Made by a program: the position numbers and the translations under genes | In this document: one piece after another, positions 1 through 5,445 of the stretch | Position numbering within the stretch: position 1 is the first letter of the stretch | Layout of the letters: every line of letters begins with the position of its first letter | DNA from: an uncultured Pseudomonadota bacterium | Lineage (GTDB): Bacteria > SAR324 > NAC60-12 | Direction: 5' to 3' | Assembly (NCBI GenBank): GCA_913056375.1 | Contig: CAJXNF010000133.1 | Location: forward strand, 1 to 7,446 | DNA length: 7,446 bases | The notes under the pieces: generated by a model | What the model was told of the DNA's origin: nothing | Seen by the model: the letters and a program-made list of their open reading frames with translations, nothing else | Databases searched by the model: none

Positions 1-2
1 CT

Positions 3-302
3 CTACAGGATTATTCGGCCCTTTGATGCATAAGTGTCAATGAAACATTCTGTAGATTCTTCTATATCCTGCTTTGGCTGCAAATAAACCACCATTGAAG
101 CTGACGTGTTATTGTGCGTCAACTTATCTTCGTGAAAATAGTGACGTATCAAGCTAGGTCTTGTTTTTAAAATACATACAGGATGATCGAAAATATCTTG
201 GCAATACATTGCCATGTCTAAATAATTTGTAAAATAAATTCCAGATTCAATTTCACCTGACAACCATTTGCGTTTGACCGGTCTCCACGAAACACAGTCC
301 AT
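3..302 (-). CDS. Hypothetical protein fragment, AT-rich, 5' end probably lost
   Basis: This is a 99-codon minus-strand frame ending in TAG. I do not recognise the family. Codons from about residue 16 onward have A/T-rich third positions and a plausible protein composition (for example IESGIYFTNYLDMAMY, then a HYFHEDKLTHNN stretch), so this part looks like real coding DNA from a low-GC source. The first ~15 residues are simply the antisense of the glutamine synthetase remnant, so the ATG at 302 is probably not a native start. The native gene would then have lost its 5' end at the junction near 253-258. GC over 1-257 is about 35% by hand count, against 60% just to the right (301-360). The tract could belong to a mobile or phage-like insertion, another genomic island, or a misassembled contig. 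There is no signal peptide, membrane segment or recognisable catalytic motif. Confidence 0.35.
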   Translation of the reverse strand: MDCVSWRPVKRKWLSGEIESGIYFTNYLDMAMYCQDIFDHPVCILKTRPSLIRHYFHEDKLTHNNTSASMVVYLQPKQDIEESTECFIDTYASKGRIIL

Positions 303-477
303 CGATAAATTCAGCTGGGGGATTGCCGACCGCGGCGCCTCGATCCGTGTTCCCCACAGTTTTGCGAATAACGACTGGAAAGGATATTTGGAAGATCGTC
401 GACCTAACTCACAGGGCGACCCCTACCAAATCGCTTCTCGTGTTTTAAAGACGATTGCGGAAGTAGCGACTTCCTGA
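259..477 (+). pseudogene. Glutamine synthetase type II, C-terminal remnant
   Basis: The frame reads DNHLRLTG, then HETQSIDKFSWGIADRG, ASIRVP and GYLEDRRPNSQGDPY. These are the conserved C-terminal catalytic-domain blocks of type II (GlnII/eukaryote-like) glutamine synthetase, including the Arg-rich EDRRP segment. The family is normally about 330-370 residues, and only about the last 72 are present. In-frame homology stops at about 253-258, a TAA lies in frame at 235-237, and the DNA to the left is AT-rich and unrelated. A frame starting at TTG 268 exists but begins inside a conserved block, so it is not a genuine start. The enzyme would form glutamine from glutamate and ammonia, but this copy cannot be functional unless the truncation is an assembly artefact. 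The intact terminator after it and the amt gene downstream suggest an ancestral nitrogen-assimilation pair. Confidence 0.85.
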
Positions 478-499
478 GCCAACCCTCTGAATCTAAAGC

Positions 500-532
500 A
501 GGGCTGATCGTGTAAACGATCAGCCCTTTTTT
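500..532 (+). terminator. Intrinsic terminator after glutamine synthetase remnant
   Basis: AGGGCTGATCG (500-510) pairs perfectly with CGATCAGCCCT (517-527). An extra T511-A516 pair gives a 12-bp stem closed by a GUAA (GNRA-type) tetraloop, followed directly by six T residues (527-532). It lies 23 bp after the glutamine synthetase stop codon. It should insulate amt from upstream transcription, so amt needs its own promoter. Confidence 0.93.
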
Positions 533-567
533 GTGGTGGAAATAGCCCACTGTGATCAAAATTAAAC

Positions 568-585
568 AATTATCTGGCGATAATT
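568..585. promoter_or_regulatory. AT-rich palindrome upstream of amt, candidate activator site
   Basis: AATTATC (568-574) and GATAATT (579-585) are perfect 7-bp inverted arms around TGGC. There is no T-run after it, so it is not a terminator. Its centre lies about 125 bp upstream of the transcription start predicted from the sigma-54 element at 675-691, which is typical spacing for a sigma-54 enhancer-binding protein site. It does not match the enteric NtrC consensus (TGCAC-N7-GTGCA), so the binding protein is unknown. Confidence 0.4.
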
Positions 586-645
586 ACACAGAAACCCAGT
601 AAGCAAACCAACTCTTAATTCCTACAATGAGCCCGTTTAAGGCGT

Positions 646-662
646 TGCATGGAATCCATCCA
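646..662. promoter_or_regulatory. Imperfect palindrome, weak NtrC-like resemblance
   Basis: TGCATGGA-A-TCCATCCA has one mismatch between its arms. It shares the 17-bp length and the outer TGCA of an NtrC site but lacks the matching right half. It ends only 12 bp before the -24/-12 element, which is close for an enhancer. It may be chance. Confidence 0.2.
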
Positions 663-674
663 TCTCCACGGAGC

Positions 675-691
675 TTGGCCTAAAGTGTGCT
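675..691 (+). promoter_or_regulatory. Sigma-54 (RpoN) promoter of amt
   Basis: TTGGCCTAAAGTGTGCT contains the invariant GG (677-678) and GC (689-690) separated by exactly 10 bases. The -24 block TTGGC is perfect and the -12 block TGCT is good, against the consensus YTGGCACG-N4-TTGCW. Predicted transcription start is about 702, giving a leader of about 76 nt. Sigma-54 control under nitrogen limitation is well known for amtB-type genes, which supports the assignment. The activator cannot be identified from this window. Confidence 0.7.
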
Positions 692-705
692 TTCCCCCTC
701 TTTCC

Positions 706-747
706 TATCCGCCCTCAACCATCAAAAGTGTTGATGTTAAACGGATA
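706..747 (+). other. Structured 5' leader of amt
   Basis: Two nested complementary pairs lie just after the predicted transcription start. TATCCG (706-711) pairs with CGGATA (742-747), and CATCAA (720-725) pairs with TTGATG (731-736) around a 5-nt loop, with an 8 by 5 nt internal loop between the stems. No T-run follows, so it is not a terminator. It matches no riboswitch class I know. It might influence translation of amt, whose start has no clear Shine-Dalgarno sequence, but this is inference. Confidence 0.35.
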
Positions 748-777
748 CCGAAATATAAAACGTGAAATAATAGTCAT

Positions 778-2106
778 ATGAAGACAGGATCAATACAACG
801 CCTCTTCTTCCTCCTATTCTTGGTGGTAGGCACCGTTATGGGAGCGGCCCAAGAAGCGGTTGAAATCAATACCGGCGATACCGCATGGATGATCGCCGCC
901 ACCGCCCTCGTGCTCTTCATGACTATCCCGGGCCTTTCCCTTTTCTATGCCGGCTTAGTCGCCAAACGAAATGTCCTGTCCGTGCTGATGCAATGCTTCG
1001 CCCTAACGGCGCTGATGACAGTTCTATGGCTTGTCGTCGGGTATACCCTTGCATTTGGCGATGGTGGTGGCGCCAACAAATTTATCGGCGGTTTAGGGAA
1101 AGCTTTCTTGCGAGGCGTTAACGCCGAAACCCTCAGCGGCTCGATTCCAGAGATTCTTTTCTTCGTCTTCCAGATGACCTTCTTCATTATTACGCCGGGT
1201 CTAATTGTCGGCGCTTTCGTCGAGCGAATTCGATTTTCAGCGGTCATGATTTTTTCGGCTGTCTGGGGCCTCGTGGTTTATGCTCCCATCTGCCATATGG
1301 TATGGGGCGGTGATGGAACCTTTTTTGGCGATATGGGCGTCCTTGATTTTGCCGGTGGAATTGTCGTGCACATTACTGCCGGGGTTGCAGCGCTCGTCGC
1401 GTGCATCATGGTCGGCCCTCGATCGGGGTATGGAAAAAAAGCAATGCCACCGCATAATCTTCCCATGACCGTCACCGGAACAGGGATGCTCTGGGTGGGT
1501 TGGTATGGATTCAATGGGGGCAGCCAGCTCGCGGCCGATGGAGGCGCCGTGATGGCGATTGTTGTGACTCAAATCTCCGCAGGCACGGCAGCTTTAGTCT
1601 GGATGGGCATTGAATGGGCAAAGCACGGAAAGCCCAGTGTTCTCGGCACCGTCACCGGGGCGATTGCCGGTCTCGCGGCCATTACTCCCGCATCCGGTTA
1701 CGTGGGGCCAGTCGGAGCGCTCATTATTGGAACGCTGTCCGGCATCATCTGCTGGTATGCTTCAACAGTAATCAAAATCAAACGTGGCTACGATGACTCT
1801 CTCGACGTGTTTCCTGTACACGGTGTTGGTGGTATGCTGGGTACCCTAATGGCGGGGATTTTCGCATCCACAGAATTAGGGGTTTTTAGCGGACAAGGCT
1901 TTGCAGCAGACATCAACAGTATTGGTGAGCAACTGTCTGTTCAGTTCATCGGTGTGCTGGCAACTGTTGTGTTTACAGCAGTGGTGACCTGGATTCTGCT
2001 CAAGCTGACAGATGCATTGGTGGGGCTGCGGCTGGATGAAAATTCAGAGGTGGAAGGTCTGGATATCAGTTCTCACGAAGAACGAGGCTACAACTTCACC
2101 AACTGA
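778..2106 (+). CDS. amtB: Ammonium transporter (Amt/AmtB family channel)
   Basis: The 442-residue product belongs to the Amt/MEP/Rh family, trimeric inner-membrane channels that take up ammonium. Residues 1-24 form a signal peptide (basic start, hydrophobic core), as in E. coli AmtB, followed by about 11 membrane helices. Pore residues can be aligned to AmtB: F131 and F245 (Phe gate), W176 in HMVWGG and S249 in GFNGGS (outer site), D190 in LDFAGG, and the twin histidines H198 and H348. The C-terminal tail ends EVEGLDISSHEERGYNF, close to the conserved regulatory tail of AmtB. ATG 778 is preferred because it keeps the signal peptide and an in-frame stop lies at 763-765, although the Shine-Dalgarno is poor. 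Glutamine synthetase DNA upstream and a sigma-54 promoter indicate nitrogen-limitation control. No glnK follows, which is unusual for amtB. Confidence 0.97.
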   Translation: MKTGSIQRLFFLLFLVVGTVMGAAQEAVEINTGDTAWMIAATALVLFMTIPGLSLFYAGLVAKRNVLSVLMQCFALTALMTVLWLVVGYTLAFGDGGGANKFIGGLGKAFLRGVNAETLSGSIPEILFFVFQMTFFIITPGLIVGAFVERIRFSAVMIFSAVWGLVVYAPICHMVWGGDGTFFGDMGVLDFAGGIVVHITAGVAALVACIMVGPRSGYGKKAMPPHNLPMTVTGTGMLWVGWYGFNGGSQLAADGGAVMAIVVTQISAGTAALVWMGIEWAKHGKPSVLGTVTGAIAGLAAITPASGYVGPVGALIIGTLSGIICWYASTVIKIKRGYDDSLDVFPVHGVGGMLGTLMAGIFASTELGVFSGQGFAADINSIGEQLSVQFIGVLATVVFTAVVTWILLKLTDALVGLRLDENSEVEGLDISSHEERGYNFTN

Positions 2107-2124
2107 GTTACTGCCATCTTGGGT

Positions 2125-3720
2125 TCAACCAAGCAACTCTTTCTCGCCGTCTTCGATGCTCTCTGGATCCAGTGGCAGAAACAGTGTGAAGGTTGAGCCT
2201 TTGTCGATTTGGCTGCGAACCTCAACTCGCCCCTTGAGCAGGTGGGTAGTTAATCGTACCAGCGCCAGGCCCAATCCTGTACCGGCATAACTACGAGTGA
2301 CAGAACTGTCGACCTGCTGGAAAGCCTTGAAAATCTTCTCCAAGTGATCAGCCGCAATACCGACTCCGGTATCGTGCACCGCAAGTTGGAACCAGTCCCC
2401 GTCGCGACTGAGCGTAACACTGATCGCACCACCTTCTGGAGTAAACTTGATGGCGTTGCCCAGCAGGTTGATCAGCATCTGGCGTAACTTGTCCCGATCC
2501 AAGCGACAGGTGAATACACGACCCTGAGCAACCAGTTGACTCTGTAGTTGCTTGCGGTGCATCAGCGGTTCCAGCAGATTGAGTACTTCTTCAGCGACCT
2601 CCCTCGGAGCAAACTCGGTGAAGTGCAGTTGCATCTTCCCTGCTTCCATACGTGACAGATCTAGCAAAGAGTTGATCATATCGAGCAACTGTTGGCCGCT
2701 ATCTCGAATGCGACCTAGTCGATCTTGCTGGTAGTCGGAGAGGGTCGTCTCGTCATCATCCAGCAAGGCATCAGCAAAGCCAATGATGGCGTTGAGTGGC
2801 GTGCGCAGCTCGTGAGACATGTTCGTCAAGAATTCACTCTTGGTCTGGGAAGCTCTCTCCAGCTCAGCGAAGGAATTGCGCAACTGTTGGGTCCGTTGCT
2901 GAATGGCAATCAGCATCTCTCGAAACTCCTCGGCCAGTTCACCAATCTCGTCTTGTGTCGAAATCTCGATCTGACCATCAAAATTCTCATCCTTGACTCG
3001 CCGGACAGCATCCCGCAATTCTTGGAGCGAGCGAGCGATCTGTTCTCCGAGCAACCGGGAGAGAATCCAGCCAATCAGGAAAACAGCCAGCGCAATGAAG
3101 AGGATGCGAATGTTGAGATCAATTACCTCGTTGCGGATCTGTAGGGTGTTCTGCCGTGAGAAGTTCGACTGCCAACGCACAATGGTGGTGATAGCGTCTT
3201 CAATATTCAACTGTAGTGGCAGGATTTGGTTGACCATCATGTCGTTGGCCAGTAACCAGTCACTGTCCCGCCGATCCGTCAGGTTGCTGGTATTGGCAAG
3301 GGAGCGGAAGGTCAGGGCCTCAACCTGTTGTTGTAGCTCATTCAGGTTACGAATCAGCAGCCGAATATCGTAGAAGGTTCGGGCTTCGACTTGGCGTTCA
3401 TCCTGCCAGAGGCGTGATGTTTTGTAGAGGCGATCAAGCTCCAGTAGGGCGGGTTCAATCTCCTCATCCCAGGCGTTCATCCGTCCTTCACGAAAGATAC
3501 TATTGCCTGAAAGCAGCCACTCCCGTTGTGAGGAAACGGCGTGGTGCATTCCGTTGTTGAGCCGAAACCAGGCTTCGGTCACAGGTGGAATCTGTGAACT
3601 GTCCTCCACCAGCTCACCCTGTTGCTGCGAAAGCAGATAGATCAGGATGTAGCCAAGCAGAGAAAGAACGGAACTGAGATAAAAGACGACCAGAATTTTA
3701 TTGCGGATGCTGCCGGTCAT
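2125..3720 (-). CDS. Membrane sensor histidine kinase (HAMP-HisKA-HATPase)
   Basis: The 531-residue product is a two-component sensor kinase of the inner membrane. Membrane helix 1 spans about residues 9-30. A mostly helical periplasmic domain covers about 31-203 and contains a REWLLSGN...W...I.P.L.EL pattern like CHASE3 or four-helix-bundle chemoreceptor sensors. Helix 2 spans about 204-223, HAMP about 221-273, and a coiled linker about 274-292. HisKA carries the H-box MSHELRTP with phospho-accepting H303. The HATPase domain shows the N-box N418/N422, G1 box DTGVG (450-454), F-box near F464-F467 and G2 box GTGLGL (480-485). There is no receiver domain and no response regulator in view, so it is an orphan here. 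It is convergent with amt and divergent from flgF. A GGAGG lies only one base before the ATG, unusually close. Ligand and partner are unknown; a flagellar role is only suggested by position. Confidence 0.93.
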   Translation of the reverse strand: MTGSIRNKILVVFYLSSVLSLLGYILIYLLSQQQGELVEDSSQIPPVTEAWFRLNNGMHHAVSSQREWLLSGNSIFREGRMNAWDEEIEPALLELDRLYKTSRLWQDERQVEARTFYDIRLLIRNLNELQQQVEALTFRSLANTSNLTDRRDSDWLLANDMMVNQILPLQLNIEDAITTIVRWQSNFSRQNTLQIRNEVIDLNIRILFIALAVFLIGWILSRLLGEQIARSLQELRDAVRRVKDENFDGQIEISTQDEIGELAEEFREMLIAIQQRTQQLRNSFAELERASQTKSEFLTNMSHELRTPLNAIIGFADALLDDDETTLSDYQQDRLGRIRDSGQQLLDMINSLLDLSRMEAGKMQLHFTEFAPREVAEEVLNLLEPLMHRKQLQSQLVAQGRVFTCRLDRDKLRQMLINLLGNAIKFTPEGGAISVTLSRDGDWFQLAVHDTGVGIAADHLEKIFKAFQQVDSSVTRSYAGTGLGLALVRLTTHLLKGRVEVRSQIDKGSTFTLFLPLDPESIEDGEKELLG

Positions 3721-3758
3721 GCCTCCCTGGGGAACGGAGATTGGGAAAAAAGGACCTG

Positions 3759-3775
3759 AAGGCCCGTCCCTTGCT
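3759..3775 (+). promoter_or_regulatory. Sigma-54 (RpoN) promoter of the flgFGAH operon
   Basis: AAGGCCCGTCCCTTGCT has GG (3761-3762) and GC (3773-3774) with exactly 10 bases between them. It differs from YTGGCACG-N4-TTGCW at only three core positions (two before GG, then A to C), and its -12 block TTGCT is perfect. Predicted transcription start is about 3786, giving a leader of about 54 nt before the flgF ATG. Many Proteobacteria transcribe rod and hook genes as a sigma-54-dependent middle class (FlrC/FleQ-type activators), which fits. Confidence 0.7.
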
Positions 3776-3828
3776 GGTATACGCCTTGAATGCGGAATCC
3801 TGCCTACCTCACTGCAATCGTCTGATTC

Positions 3829-3832
3829 GGAG
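3829..3832 (+). promoter_or_regulatory. Ribosome binding site fixing the flgF start
   Basis: GGAG lies 7 nt before ATG 3840. It supports that ATG over a longer in-frame TTG start at 3741. The TTG start would add 33 residues with no FlgF resemblance and would lie upstream of the predicted transcription start. Confidence 0.75.
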
Positions 3833-3839
3833 CATTTTC

Positions 3840-4616
3840 ATGAGCGGAGTCTATAGTCTGGTCAAGGCCGCCGGCGCTGTCGAGCGCAAGATGGATACGG
3901 TGTCCAACAACCTGGCCAACGTCAATACTACTGGTTTTAAAGAAGACCAACCGAGCTTCCGTGAGGTGCTTTCCAAAGCACAGCAGGTGCTGCCGGAATC
4001 GGAAGAAGAGCGATTCCTGTCCCATGAATACTTGGATCAGTATGTGGGCATGGAGAAATCTGCCGTGACCGTAGATGAAATTGGAAAAAATTTCTCGCCC
4101 GGACCCATGCAGCAAACAGACAATGCCTTGGATCTGGCAATCAACAATGAAGGTTTTTTCACCATCGACACGCCTTTTGGTCAGCGCTTCACCCGTAATG
4201 GAAACTTCCAGCTGAACAGTGAGGGCACGATCGTCACCTCAGACAACTACCCAGTGCTGGGCGAGAACGGTCCCATTCAGGTGAAAGGCCAAGAAATTTT
4301 TGTAGACTATCAAGGTCGAGTACAGGTGGATGGACAGCTTGCTGACCGTCTACTGACCGTCCGCTTCCGTAACCAGGACAACCTGCAGAAGCTGGGCAAC
4401 TCTTTCTTCGCACCGATCAGCAGTGACGATGTGCCGATTCCTTCCGAGGAAGTTCGAGTCCAGCAGGGAATGCTGGAAGGCTCCAACGTCAACACCGTCA
4501 TGGAGATGACCCGCATGATCAGCGCAAACCGCACGTACGAATCGATTCAGAAATCTTTGAGCAGCGTTGACCGGATGAACGAGCGAGCGATTAGTATTTC
4601 TCGGCTCCGGGGATAA
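3840..4616 (+). CDS. flgF: Flagellar proximal rod protein FlgF
   Basis: The 258-residue product is an axial flagellar protein, exported by the flagellar type III system to form part of the proximal rod in the periplasm. The N-terminal D0 motif NNLANVNTTGFKED (residues 23-36) and C-terminal GMLEGSNVNTVMEMTRMI (210-227), followed by SANRTYE, are the rod/hook family signatures. The central GFFTIDTPFGQRFTRNGNF block (105-123) is the D1 core. FlgF is preferred over FlgG because the following gene is the clear FlgG, and because of the acidic insert (about residues 45-95, PESEEERF...EYLDQYVGM) after the D0 motif. It has no Sec signal peptide, as expected. First gene of flgF-flgG-flgA-flgH, 25 bp before flgG. 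Length is near the usual ~250 residues. Nothing is broken. Confidence 0.93.
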   Translation: MSGVYSLVKAAGAVERKMDTVSNNLANVNTTGFKEDQPSFREVLSKAQQVLPESEEERFLSHEYLDQYVGMEKSAVTVDEIGKNFSPGPMQQTDNALDLAINNEGFFTIDTPFGQRFTRNGNFQLNSEGTIVTSDNYPVLGENGPIQVKGQEIFVDYQGRVQVDGQLADRLLTVRFRNQDNLQKLGNSFFAPISSDDVPIPSEEVRVQQGMLEGSNVNTVMEMTRMISANRTYESIQKSLSSVDRMNERAISISRLRG

Positions 4617-4641
4617 CCTTTTTATAGCGAGTTGAAGCCTT

Positions 4642-5430
4642 ATGATGCGATCTCTTTACACTGCTGCTACCGGTATGGGAGCCCAGCAGCGCAATATTGA
4701 TGTCACCGCCAACAACCTGGCCAACGTCAACACCACAGGTTTCAAAAAGAGCCGAGTACACTTTCAGGACTTGCTCTACCACAACGAACGCAACGCAGGT
4801 GTGCCGGCTTCCTTGTCCACTCAGGTCCCAGTGGGTCTTCACGTCGGACACGGTGTGAAGCAGATCTCCACAGAAAAAGTTCACGTGACTGGAAATCTGC
4901 AGAACACGGGCAACGATCTGGACATCAGTATCGACGGTGCAGGTTTCTTCCAGATTCTGCAGCCTAATGGCATCATCGCCTACTCCCGTGACGGACACTT
5001 CAACATTGATGGTCAGGGACGTCTAGTGACTAACGATGGGATGCCCGTTGATCCAGAAATCAACATTCCAGTTGATACCCGGAAGGTTGAAATCAGCAAC
5101 GATGGTACGGTTTCTGTGTTCCTTCGTGATGAAACCCAACCAGAAGCCATTGGAAGTATTCAACTCGCTCGGTTCCAGAATCCAGCGGGTCTGACACCGA
5201 TTGGCAAGAATCTGTATGTCTCCACACCAGCCTCTGGTAACGCTGTTTTGGATAGCCCAGCCGCGAACGGTATGGGTGGCCTCAACCAGGGCTTCCTGGA
5301 AGGTTCCAACGTCTCGTTGGTAGAAGAGATGGTCAACATGATCACTGCCCAGCGAGCCTACGAAGTCAATTCCAAGGCGATCCAGTCTTCCGATGAGATG
5401 CTGAAGACAGCAAATGGCCTGATCCGTTGA
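4642..5430 (+). CDS. flgG: Flagellar distal rod protein FlgG
   Basis: The 262-residue product is close to E. coli FlgG (260 residues). It polymerises into the distal rod that crosses the P- and L-rings. The N-terminus (SLYTAATGM, QQRNIDV, ANNLANVNTTGFKKS) is diagnostic. Residues ~42-72 (DLLY...PVGLHVGHGVK) correspond to the FlgG-specific stretch that separates rod from hook proteins. GFFQILQPNG (101-110) and the C-terminal EGSNVSLVEEMVNMITAQRAYE (220-241, conserved in the D0 helix) complete the family pattern. Two adjacent ATGs (4642 and 4645) are possible starts; the family usually begins M-x-x-S-L, so either is acceptable. The Shine-Dalgarno is weak. It shares a 22-bp exact match with flgF over the NNLANVN codons, explained by the shared motif. 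Confidence 0.97.
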   Translation: MMRSLYTAATGMGAQQRNIDVTANNLANVNTTGFKKSRVHFQDLLYHNERNAGVPASLSTQVPVGLHVGHGVKQISTEKVHVTGNLQNTGNDLDISIDGAGFFQILQPNGIIAYSRDGHFNIDGQGRLVTNDGMPVDPEINIPVDTRKVEISNDGTVSVFLRDETQPEAIGSIQLARFQNPAGLTPIGKNLYVSTPASGNAVLDSPAANGMGGLNQGFLEGSNVSLVEEMVNMITAQRAYEVNSKAIQSSDEMLKTANGLIR

Positions 5431-5445
5431 GCATTCGGTAACCTG

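Noticed and set aside
1..257. AT-rich tract as a complete insertion sequence
   Set aside because: No transposase motif, terminal inverted repeat or target duplication is visible, and the left end lies outside the window.
551..568. TGTGA-containing sequence resembling a CRP or FNR half-site upstream of amt
   Set aside because: The second half-site is absent; a single half-site is expected by chance.
2105..2139. Hairpin at the amt/kinase convergence (GAGTT...AACTC with inner CTTGG...CCAAG)
   Set aside because: The stems are only 5 bp each with a lopsided internal loop and no clear T-run on either strand. It might terminate weakly but I cannot support a terminator call.
2725..3144. Plus-strand 139-codon open frame inside the kinase gene
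   Set aside because: The opposite strand encodes HAMP and HisKA domains with all signature motifs. This frame is an antisense shadow with no recognisable domain or ribosome binding site.
3741..3839. A 33-residue N-terminal extension of flgF from a TTG start
   Set aside because: The extension has no FlgF similarity, overlaps the predicted sigma-54 promoter and lacks a ribosome binding site, while ATG 3840 has GGAG at ideal spacing.
3904..4730. A 22-bp exact match between flgF (3904-3925) and flgG (4709-4730)
   Set aside because: It encodes the NNLANVN motif shared by all rod and hook proteins. The match reflects common ancestry and constraint, not a mobile or regulatory repeat.
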